64,000 nucleotides of DNA. Source: Halichondria panicea (Eukaryota > Porifera > Demospongiae > Suberitida > Halichondriidae). The stretch lies in the NCBI RefSeq assembly GCF_963675165.1, contig NC_087379.1:1423201-1487200 (forward strand). Reading direction: 5' to 3'. The position numbers and the translations under genes are program-made. The notes under the pieces were generated by a model. It ran no database searches. It saw only the letters and a list, made by a program, of their open reading frames with translations, and was not told the origin of the DNA. Below are positions 13,111 to 23,530 of this stretch, in pieces. Position 1 is the first letter of the stretch. Each line of letters starts with the position of its first letter.

Positions 13111-15887
13111 TCAAAGGCCGAGATCTTTTCTTTTTTGTTCATCATCAATTCCCAAAATCTCGTCAGCTATATCGTCCTTACTCACAGTAAGTGATCTGAG
13201 AGCATCAATCAGCTGGTTTGTTTTTGCCTTGCCTGTGTGCATCCACTTTTTCAGCACGTCCTCATACTTGTCTTCAACGTTGTGATAGTTAGTGTTGATT
13301 GCCTCAATGTCACCTTCTGTAAGCCCCAACTCTCTACCTATCATCTTCCATTTACTGCGAGCTTCCCAAGTTGCATTTATGATATGTCGTAAATGCACAT
13401 TTATTTTCAGGGTAACTCCACCTATACAGAGTTAGTACATGGTAATATTAAGTCAAGGAAGCATTGTATATACGTGTCCTTACCAACAGTGGATGGTTCT
13501 TTTCGTGTTACTAAAGTATCGAAATTCTCAGGAGCAATGAACTTCTTGCCTGTAGTGAATGTTAATACATAATTAATTATTAGACTGCTATTATATCACT
13601 CAGCTCACCATAAGCCTCCACTAGTGCCTTGTAGTCATTCTTTGAAGGGTGCTTGAGCAGTTGGCCTCCCTGGCTTCTCTTAACAATGCCCTTGAGATAC
13701 TTCTTCTCTTTGGTAGTCAGTGAGGTGTCACTCCCAATGGATTCTGCAGAACGATGTGCTTTATCTCGTATCCATTTCACTTTGAACCTATTGTGATAAT
13801 TAAATAAAAGCGTTGATTATCTAAAATGAATACACAAAGTCATAACAATATGTATGCTTTTACATTTGCTGCATACAGGCATAATCACGGAGAAACTCAA
13901 AGAGTAGGAAATGATAGAACACGATTGTTGTTAAAAAGGATGCAAAGTTTTCTATAATTATAAGCTCTTCACACTCTTGCAGCTAGCGTTTTAGCTAGTC
14001 CAGAGCTAACTTCTAAGTAGAATAGCAACACTCTATAACAAGTTTTGCTAGTGCACTCTTTCTGAAAAGGTATTCAAAGTAGGCATAATTTTGTAATTTT
14101 GAGAACGAAGCGTTATTTTGCAAATCCATGCATGAGTTGTAAATTATTACGTATTAGCATAATCATAATTATGACTCACGAGTAATGCATGATACTGTCA
14201 GGATCATACTCAGGCACGCTTTCCATGGGCATAGTCTTCTTTTCTAACTTCAACCAATCTTTTCCAAACGACTGCCCACCATCATTTTCTTGACGGGGGT
14301 TCACAAAGGTGTCATCTTTCATTGTATCCATGTCAATATGTTTCCCGACCACATCCCAGAAGTCTGAGCGCTGGTGTTCGTGCTCCAGTCCCAGGGCATG
14401 CCCAAACTCGTGGATGACCAGACTCTCCTGGAGCTCTGCCGAATGACCCAGGAGATTCAACACCATGGTTGGCTTGCTCATATCAGTGACAGTCTCAGCA
14501 TCCCTACCCACCATCGACCAGTTCCCTCCCGTCTCTGTACACATACGGTAGATATATTTTAGATGCTGAAAGAGATGATTGCTTTACCTGAAAACTTCAC
14601 TCGTACGTCGGCTTTTTCGGCCTTCTCTCTCCAAGCAAGGGAAGGGATGGCGTCGCTGAAGATAGACACATTCCAGACCCGTGCCCAGGCCAGCACAGTG
14701 TTGAAATTCATGGGCTCTCCACGGCTTTTCCAGTTGTCCAGCACATCAGGATTCATGAAGTACACGTTTAGCGTTTCTCTCCCCTTCCAGATTTTCTCAC
14801 GATCAACATGTGCAGCAGCCCCACCGTTAGAAGTCTCAAGAACTTCTTTCGAAGTATCTACTTCAGGGGGACTCATGCAAGCAGGCTGTAGAAAACACTG
14901 TAGTAGGTACGTTTGTTTATGGTGTGTGGTGGTGGTTTCTTACATATTTTGGGGTTTCCCCGTTGTCAGTACTCTCTTCAACTTGTGGTGGTTGATCATC
15001 AGGGACAGCCTGCTAGATAGACAAATAATGTAAAAAGAACATAATTATATAAGGGGGATTTACCACCAATCATTGAATGCCTTGAAATTTAGACTTTGAG
15101 ACTGTACAATGTAGCCACTTTATACTCTTACGTCAGTTTGTGGAGTCACAGCACTAGCAGGCTTCGTATCATCGGCACTGGCAGGCTTCGTATCATCAGC
15201 ACTAGCAGGCTTCGTACCATCAGCACTGGCAGGTTCTTTCGTCTCTATAGGGTCTATATTGACAGGCTCCCTTGCACACGTCTTAACCTACATACATGTA
15301 ATCATAAAGAAGCAATAAAATAAAGCTACCAAATTGAAATTAATTAGATTAGGGCATGCACGCCTCTAGTCTAGTCTGGCAAGCAGACGTCAGGTCCTGC
15401 CCCCTACCCGGTACGCGTATACGCGGTACCCCCTTCTGAGACTCTTGCAATCATATTACCGTAAAACCTCAATTTAAGGCAACACTTTTAAATAATTACG
15501 TTTTGCGAAAGTAGAGTTTTAATGTACGCAAAAAAAATGAATTTATATGGTGCTATATGGGCAAAATGTCCAAGTGTCGCATATTTAGAGGGTCGCCTTA
15601 AATAGAGGTTTTACGGTAATAATTTATTATATTGAGCTACCTAGTAACTCACTAACCAGTATCTTACACTTGTCCGGAAGGCTGTTAGGATTGCGTATGT
15701 TCACATACATATCAAAGTCTGTGCTCCAGTATTGCAGTAAGGAGATTCTTTGATTTTTAGCAAGGACATCGGAAAGCTCTTGATCCACTATTTTGACCAA
15801 GTCACCGAGGCTACAGTCAGCTGGGTACTGCACTATCAAATTGTTCTCTCCCAGAATAGCCACTGCTGCTTTCATGTTGCCTGCCAT
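13111..15887 (-). CDS. Beta-grasp-like - metzincin zinc protease - death domain protein
   Basis: Eight exons give 553 residues: 15657-15887, 15132-15287, 14944-15009, 14588-14885, 14180-14534, 13609-13787, 13484-13549 and 13111-13421. Instead of SAM, the N-terminus (about 77 residues: VAILGENNLIVQYPADCSLG ... ISLLQYWSTDFDMYVNI) looks like a ubiquitin/PB1-type beta-grasp domain; this is a tentative call from pattern only. A linker with four KPASADDT-type octapeptides follows. The protease has IWKGRETLNVYFMNPDVLD, zinc site HEFGHALGLEHEHQR and Met-turn PDSIMHY, then the helical segment (EKKYLKGIVKRSQGG). A death domain ends the protein (ARSKWKMIGRELGLTEGDIE). The same order and exon sizes recur at 16199-18437, so the pair arose by tandem duplication. 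Confidence 0.8.
15151..15231 (-). repeat. 24-base coding tandem repeat (octapeptide linker)
   Basis: Three to four units of 24 bases encode KPASADDT/KPASADGT repeats in the second exon of the beta-grasp-protease-DD gene. The unit length keeps frame. The paralogue has a related but different repeat (EPVSADPKETKE) at the same place. Confidence 0.85.
15455..15620. mobile_element. MITE with ATTACCGTAAAACCTC ends
   Basis: ATTACCGTAAAACCTCAATT at the left end is matched by the inverse ...AGAGGTTTTACGGTAAT at the right end, with internal TAAGGC/GCCTTA complementarity. It is about 166 bases, noncoding, in the first intron of the beta-grasp-protease-DD gene. Confidence 0.88.
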
Positions 15888-16198
15888 CCTTCCAAATTTA
15901 TATTATGACTCGACTGTAATCCACTGTTTTTAGACGGGGTTATGTCTGCGGGTTGTCTAATTATGTTCACGGTGTTTGAATCAGTGACGTCATTATAAAT
16001 ATAAACATTACATCATAGATTCTCTCGGGGGGCATACTCAAGAGATCTAATTACTTTTTCTTTTTCCCCCCCTCCCCCCCCCCCCCATTCATGTACTTGT
16101 AGCCATATCTATGATGTAGCCACAGACAGAGTATGAATCCTATTAGCGCACAGAATGCAGGTAATAAACAAAAAAATTAGGCACAGCGCTAGCAATGT

Positions 16199-18437
16199 TC
16201 ATGGAATGGGAAGTCCAAGAGTCTTTCTTTTTTCACCAGTCGAAGCAGTAATCATATCAGCAATGTCGGCCCTCTTCACAGTAGGTGATCTGAGAGCATC
16301 AATCAGCTGGTCTGTCTTTGCCTTGCCTGTGTGCATCCACTTTTTCAGAACGTCCCCATACTTGTCTTCCACTTTGTGATGGTTAGCATCGATTGCATCG
16401 ACGTCACCTTCTGTAAGCCCCAACTCTTCCCCTATTTGTCGCCATAAGCTCCGAACCTCCCAAGTAACAGCCCTGATACGTCGAAAATTAACATCGACTC
16501 TCAGAATACCATCTCCACCTAAAAAAATTGAGTGTAGCACAATCGTACAAGCATGCAAGTCCTTACCAATAGTAGACTTTTCTTTTCGAGTTATTGTAGT
16601 ATCGAAATTCTCAGGAGCAATGAACTTCTTGCCTGTGGTCAATTTTAGATACACTGTAACATTATCACTCAGCTTACCATAAGCCTCCACTAGTGCCTTG
16701 TAGTCATTCTTTGAAGGGTGTTTGAGTAGTTGGCCTCCCTGGCTTCTCTTAACAATGCCCTTGAGATACTTCTTCTCTTTGGTAGTCAGTGAAGTGTCAC
16801 TCTCAATGGATTCTTCTGAACGATGTGATTCGTCTTGTATCCAGTCTACTTTGAACCTATAGTGAGATTAATTAGAACATTGCCCAAAATTCTTATATGA
16901 TTCACCAGTAATGCATGATGCTGTCAGGGTCATATTCAGGCATGCTACCCTCAGGACATCCCTTCTTTTCTTCAAGTGCCTTCGTATCTTTGAACCAATC
17001 TTTTCCAAACGATTTCCCACCATCACTTTCTTGACGAGGGTTCACAAAGGTGTCACCTTTCATTGCATCCATGTCAATGTGTTTCCCGACCACGTCCCAG
17101 AAGTCTGAACGCTGGTGTTCGTGCTCCAGTCCCAGGGCATGCCCAAACTCGTGGATGACCAGACTCTCTTGGAGAATTGCTGGATGGCTCAGGAGATTCA
17201 GCACCATGGTCGGCTTGCTCTTATCAGTGACAGTCTCGGCATCCCTACCCACCATCGACCAGTTCCCTTCCGTCTCTGTACATGCAGTAGATTGTATAAT
17301 TATACATTTCAGATACATAAACAGATAATTTACGTGAAAAAATCACTCGTATGTCGGCCTTTTCGGCAACCTCTGTCCAAGAGAGGTAAGGGATGGTATC
17401 GCTGAAGAAAGGCACATTCCACACCCGTGCCCAAGCCAGCACAGTGCTCATGTTCATGGGCTCTCCACGGCTTTTCCAGCCGTCAAGCTCATCGGGATTC
17501 ATGAAGTACACTTTGAGTGCTTCTCTGCCCTCCCAGATTTTCTTTCGAGAAACATGTGCAGCAGCCCCACCGTTAGAAGTCTCAATAACTTCCTTCGATT
17601 TAAGATCGTCTTTTTCAGGGGCACCAGTGCAAATAGGCTGTAGAAAGTATTAGGTTTGTACATGTGTAAGGTGGTGGTTTTCTTACATATTTTGGGGTTT
17701 CCCCATTGTCAGTACTCTCTTCAGCTTTTGGTGGTTGACCATCAGGGACAGCCTGTTAGACATAAGCAATGTAGAGCACATGTACAAGGTAGGATAACGA
17801 TTTCCTTTCACTGGGAAATCACCACTATAATCATTAAATGCCTTGGAATTTAGAGTTTCAACGAAGCTACCTACGATCTCTTACACAGGCTCACCTCAGT
17901 ACTAGCAGGCTCCTTTGCAACCTCAGTCAAGAGCTCCTTTGTCTCCTTAGGGTCAGCACTGACAGGCTCCTTTGTCTCCTTAGTCTCCTTAGGGTCAGCA
18001 CTGACAGGCTCCTTTCTCTGTTTAGCCTCAACAGGGACAGGCTCCCTTGCACGCGTCTTCGCCTATAATTATACAAACAATCAAGAATATGCCAGGTGTA
18101 GACTAGATCGATCATGATCAAAGGCAAAGGTAGCAAGTATATCACCCCCCTCCCCTCCCTTGAATGTTCCCTGAGTGAAGCTAACTAACTGACTGACCAT
18201 TATCTTGGACTTGTCTGGAATGTCAGGCTGCTCGTCGCATATGTCTTCATACTCCTTATAGTCATTGTTCCATTGCTGCAATAGGAAGACTCTCTGGTTG
18301 TTTTCAGCAAGGACATTGGAAAACTTCTTTTCTACTGCTTTGATCAAGTCATTGAGGCAGCAGCCAGCACGGTACTGAACCTTCCTCTTGTTTTGTCCCA
18401 AAATAACCATTGCTTCTTTTTCCATCTTGAAGAACAC
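16199..18437 (-). CDS. Beta-grasp-like - metzincin zinc protease - death domain protein (second copy)
   Basis: Eight exons give 570 residues: 18198-18437, 17895-18062, 17687-17752, 17334-17637, 16906-17275, 16678-16856, 16567-16632 and 16199-16518. The N-terminal domain (MVILGQNKRKVQYRAGCCLN ... FLLQQWNNDYKEYEDI) matches that of the neighbour at 13111-15887. A charged EPVSADPKETKE-repeat linker follows. The protease has IWEGREALKVYFMNPDELDG, zinc site HEFGHALGLEHEHQR and Met-turn PDSIMHY; the C-terminus is a death domain (VRSLWRQIGEELGLTEGDVD). An alternative start is the Met four residues later. Exons 6 and 7 have exactly the same lengths (179 and 66 bases) as in the tandem partner. Likely an intracellular protease recruited through a death domain; partners unknown. 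Confidence 0.8.
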
Positions 18438-18675
18438 TATTGTAGCTGTACATACGTACGTAGTATGATAGAGATCAAGCTAGCTGGTACATGGTAGAAA
18501 CAAGAAACATCAGGAAGTTGCCCCTCCTTTTGCTACCAATGTAATGAATTCTATTAGTTGTTAAGACAGATTGCCACAAATATGTAGCACAAGGTAACAC
18601 AGAAAATACAAAAATTAATAGTTATACACGTAGTCCTGTACATGTAGTCTTTAGTGTTTGTGTTCGGGTCCATAA

Positions 18676-21600
18676 TTAATTTGTCTTTATAATTTTCTCA
18701 GCGAGGTCAGCCCTGCCCACTGCTGGGGACCGGAGCACGACCAGTAACTCTCCAATGTACTTGTTCCCTTGAGTGATCCATGACACTAGGACATCATTGA
18801 GGTAGTCACTGGAATTAGCATGTATTGCATCCAGTTCACCGACCGACAAGCCCAGAGAATCACCAATCACTCTCCACTGGGCACGGACATCCCAAATAGT
18901 GTTCAGAATCTCTTGTTTGTGGATATTCACTTGCAAAACAGTGTCTACAGAAATAAACGAAGAATTGACTCAATTATGTAGATCGATATTTGCAAAACTG
19001 TGGCTAATGCTTCTGGAATATGGAAAGCACACTATTTTTGAGGCCGATAAATCACCCGGCCCATTTTGTAACATTTGTACGTAATTGAATCTCTGATGTT
19101 TGAACTCTTCTCTGCGTGGACTGACCTCTAGGGAGCTTTGGTTCCCAATCACGACTTGAGACCCTGTTCAATTCCCGTCTCCCTGGAAATACAGAACACT
19201 GGTCAGCACCTTCTGAGATGCAATTGAGAAAAGAACACTTACAATTATAGATTTAACGGGGACAAAATAGTCTTAACAAAATCTACATGCAAGGACATAA
19301 AATTAATGAATGCATAATTTACATGCCTTGAAGCAATGGACCAGTTGAAGCAACCAATCACCTACTACCCACTAACTATCTGATAGCGGGTAATTTTCGG
19401 GGGACAAAATATTCGTGGTTGAGCAAGTATTTACTCATTTCGTTGATATTATTTTCGTGGTTGCTGCTTGCACTGCAGGTAAAAGTAGGCAAGGTCGCTA
19501 ATTCGTGGGTAAAATATTCGTGGTCAGACCTTCAACCACAAATATTTTTCCCCACGAAAATTACCCTCTATTACGGTATGCACACACTAATCCACTCACC
19601 ATATGCGCTCTCAAGGAACCTCAAGTCTGTTTCTGATGGTTGCCTAGGTAATAGGTCTTGTCCCTGTCTCATATGCACACCCAGAAGATATCTTTTTTCT
19701 TTGGCACTGAGTGTATTGTCTGTGTTAATGTTCTGTCTGACACGGTGACGGGGCATCTTAAGCCAGTCAGGGTCAAACCTACGCACACGCAACACAAAAT
19801 TCAAGTAACTTATTTAGAACAAAAATGTTAAAATTAGGGCAAGACTAACTGCATGAAAAGTTACACAATTCATCTGAAAAACTCTACAAACTCTTAGCTA
19901 TATACATGTAACTACAGTAAAGTGGACTGCTCACCAGTAGTGCATGATGCTGTCTGGATCATACTCAAGTACTTGATCAAAATCTATAGAGTCCATTTTC
20001 TTTAAAACTCTCGAGGCTTGTGTTGGAGGAATATTCCCTCTCTCGAAATAGCCGCTCATAGCGTCCCAGAAGTCAGAGCGCTGGTGTTCGTGATCGAGCC
20101 CCAAGGCATGTCCAAACTCGTGGATGACCAGACTTCTTTGGAGGTGCGCTGGTAGTCCTCTGAGATTGAGCACCATGGTCGGATTAGTTACAGGTTGAAC
20201 CTTCTCTGCATCCATGCCTATCTTTGAAGAGCAAGCTTGCGTCTCTGCAAGCAAAATAAATAGTAACAAAATCGAAGTACCTGATAATAAGAATTACCTG
20301 ATAATAATACTCTAATATCTGCTCTTGATGCTTTTGGTACTTGTTTAAATGTTGGTACTTTCTCATTTCCAACGTCCCAGACCTTGGCCCAGTCGAGGAT
20401 ATTGTCTCTAGTGAGTCCCCAACTGTTGAGAACGTCAGGGTTCAGAAAGGTTACTTTGAGTAGCTCTCTCCCGGCCCATATCTTATTGCGGTACATGTGC
20501 ACAGTGTGATCAAAGGAGAACACACTAGTGCCCGACTCAAGGCCTTGGGTGCAGTACACAGGAGCCTGTACAACAGTGAGAGGAAACATTGTGACAGTTT
20601 ATTCAGAACCTGTAACAGCTAGTACACAGTAAGGCATTGTAATAACTGCTATGGTTATGTAAGAACAGTATTTACTAGGGCAAGCATTAAAGTGAAACCA
20701 ACTATGAAATTAGTCAACCACAATAATGTTTTCCTCCCATCATAACAAAGGAGGGCTTCTCCCTACTAGAAACAGACCAGACCAGTAACACAACAGACCA
20801 TGCATCACTCTACTCACCTCTTCTTCCCTGGCTACCTGTAAGGGTAGAGAAACATAACACATTATTGTAAGAGCACTAATCCTAAGGTGTATCAAAGTGG
20901 CTTATCTGATCAACGGTCATTCAAGTGTGACACAACAACAATCAACTAGATCTACATGTACATGAAGCTCACATCTTCATTGTCCCGATTGGAGGGTAAT
21001 GCCCGGGTAGTAGCCTGCAGAAAGGAACCCTCCTCATAATTTACTACTGTATATACTAAATACTGGTTTGAAAAAGCCACAAATAGAAATCTAAGGGCTG
21101 ATGTGATTCCCTGACATTTGTGGGGCTGATTTGGCAGCCTCACAAAACACGGCATCATCACCAGACTGCTACTGAACAGAGTAGCTGCTATACATAATCA
21201 TGCAGTTGAATTAAGTCTTAGATTCCCAAAAGATATCAACATCACAAAATTATGAGCCGGAAAGGGGTAAGGGGGTGTAGGCAGGATTTAGGATATTTCC
21301 AAAAAAAAAAAATACTTAAACCCTAAATTTAGGGGGGGGCACCATTTTTGAATGAAAGCTAATAAAGAGACTTTTCAAATATCATGCACTAGAGATATTG
21401 AGAAATCCCCTCATTAGAGAAAATGTAAACACAGTGTGTAGCTATAGAACTACCGTATATATATAAGTATAGTATTTGTAGAAGCACGAGAAGTTTGGCA
21501 GAAATGCACTATTGCTCACGTCTCCACTAGCTTGTGCTTGAGATACTGGAGACACTGGCTCTCTCGTCACCTACACACCAGAGTAAGTCACAGTAAAATA

Positions 21601-23270
21601 ATTTTCTAGAACTTCAACTATTTCAACGGCAATGCTACTCGATCAGTTAATGCAACCGTCCCCACTCACTCACATCTTCTTCTCCCTGCTGCCTGGTGGG
21701 TGACTCTTGAGGGTCTCTCATTTCCTACAACAAGAGTCATAATACAATCAGTGCTATACTAGCTATAGTTAATGCATGGTAATAGGAAGGTCACTGTACA
21801 CACATAATCCTCTCACCTGGACCCGACTAGTACTGGTCCCCCCAGTGTACACACACTCCTCTCACCTGGACCCCACTAGTGCTGGTCCCCCCAGTGTACA
21901 CACACTCCTCTCACCTGGACCCCACTAGTGCTGGTCCCCCCAGTGTACACACACACTCCTCTCATCTGGACCCCACTAGTGCTGGTCCCCCCAGTGTACA
22001 CACACACTCCTCTCACCTGGACCCCATTAGTGCTGGTCCCCCCAGTGTACACACACTCCTCTCACCTGGACCCCACTAGTGCTGGTCCCCCCAGTGTACA
22101 CACACCCTCCTCTCACCTGGACCCCATTAGTGCTGGTCCCCCCAGTGTACACACACTCCTCTCACCTGGACCCCACTAGTGCTGGTCCCCCCAGTGTACA
22201 CACACTCCTCTCACCTGGACCCCACTAGTGCTGGTCCCCCCAGTGTACACACACACTCCTCTCACCTGGACCCCACTAGTGCTGGTCCCCCCAGTGTACA
22301 CACACACTCCTCTCACCTGGACCCCACTAGTGCTGGTCCCCCCAGTGTACACACACTCCTCTCACCTGGACCCCACTAGTGCTGGTCCCCCCAGTGTACA
22401 CACACCCTCCTCTCACCTGGACCCCATTAGTGCTGGTCCCCCCAGTGTACACACACTCCTCTCACCTGGACCCCACTAGTGCTGGTCCCCCCAGTGTACA
22501 CACACTCCTCTCACCTGGACCCCACTAGTGCTGGTCCCCCCAGTGTACACACACACTCCTCTCACCTGGACCCCACTAGTGCTGGTCCCCCCAGTGTACA
22601 CACACACTCCTCTCACCTGGACCCCACTAGTGCTGGTCCCCCCAGTGTACACACACACTCCTCTCACCTGGACCCTAATGTTAGTCCCCCCAGTGGGTGA
22701 GCTCTCACTGAAATTATTGACGATCAGTGTACTAGCAGGAGGTACCACCACACGACCCTGAAGGAGCGTCGGTAAAATGTTGTTCTTGTGGATACCAATG
22801 AAATAATTTACGTGCGACAACCTCACCTCATCTAACACTCCATTGTCTTCAGGCTCAATAGAGATGCTTGCCTCTTTGATAAGCTTATTAAGCTGCAGTC
22901 TCCCTGACATCTTTATCCCTAGTTCCTTTATACTGGCACTGTCCAGGAGCAGAAATGACTGACCAGTAAAACTCTCATCTGAAAGGAAACTAAAATAAGC
23001 TACGGTTTGTTTGATTTTTCGGCTGCACGAGTCAGTATGTACAAGAAATTGTACAGTGTGTCTGCTTACACAATACACATTGCAATACAAATATACTGTA
23101 GCTCCATGTAGCGTGACTCCAAGTGAATAAGCATGCTAGACTGATATGAACAGACCACTCAATGCTCCTCTATCCTTCTCAGCCACTCCTCTCTCTTCCA
23201 GCCAGCCCACCAGCTCATCAGTCGACATGCTACGACTGTACCCAGACCCTCTTCTTGTCGACTCTGCCAT
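18676..23270 (-). CDS. SAM - metzincin zinc protease - death domain protein (inverted copy)
   Basis: Twelve exons give 532 residues: 23159-23270, 22827-22978, 22668-22757, 21674-21724, 21520-21570, 20973-21014, 20818-20835, 20298-20565, 19935-20244, 19600-19778, 19126-19182 and 18676-18944. The N-terminal SAM has STDELVGWLEERGV and IKELGIKMSGRLQLNKL. The linker exons of 51, 51, 42 and 18 bases are phase-symmetrical. The protease has IWAGRELLKVTFLNPDVL, zinc site HEFGHALGLDHEHQR and Met-turn PDSIMHY. The C-terminus is a death domain (IWDVRAQWRVIGDSLGLSVG). It is the inverted paralogue of 2664-7001, nearly identical in parts; here the second SAM exon and following linker exon are fused. The first donor (GTGGTC) is weak. 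The linker intron again holds the exon/donor minisatellite. Confidence 0.8.
19385..19572. mobile_element. MITE-like element with GGGTAATTTTCG ends
   Basis: GCGGGTAATTTTCGGGGG and AATATTCGTGGTTG at the left are inverted at the right as CAACCACAAATATTTTTCC and CGAAAATTACCCTC. The element is about 190 bases, intronic. A related foldback with the same style of ends lies at 32809-33014. Confidence 0.75.
21809..22667 (-). repeat. Minisatellite of exon-end plus splice-donor units, with 300-base higher-order period
   Basis: About 17 units of 48-52 bases repeat the end of the linker exon and its donor (minus strand: ...GGGGTCCAG|GTGAGAGG). It is the counterpart of 3335-4213. Variant units recur every six units: nearly identical blocks start at 21879, 22179 and 22479, a 300-base higher-order repeat that the other array lacks. 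Forward ORFs across it are translations of the repeat, not genes. Confidence 0.95.
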
Positions 23271-23530
23271 GATTTTTATACTTGTACTTTAATAATGTAG
23301 TAGCCAGTCAATTCCAAAGAGCTTCTATTTGAAATTTCCATGATCGGACCACGCCCATTCAGTCCAACCCTGCTAGGGTTTTACCCCGCCTGATAATTAC
23401 ATCAACATCTTGGTAACATGACACAGCAAAGCATGCACAAACGATACAAACAGTGCATAAAAAAGCAAAAAAGTGTATAAAAAATAAGCTCACAAAAACA
23501 GTTATCAGCAGTTTGGGACAGTTCAATAAT

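Noticed and set aside
21879-22761. Long plus-strand ORFs with VPPVYTHSSHLDPTSAGPP repeats
   Set aside because: They are translations of the minisatellite on the wrong strand, with no splice context or promoter.
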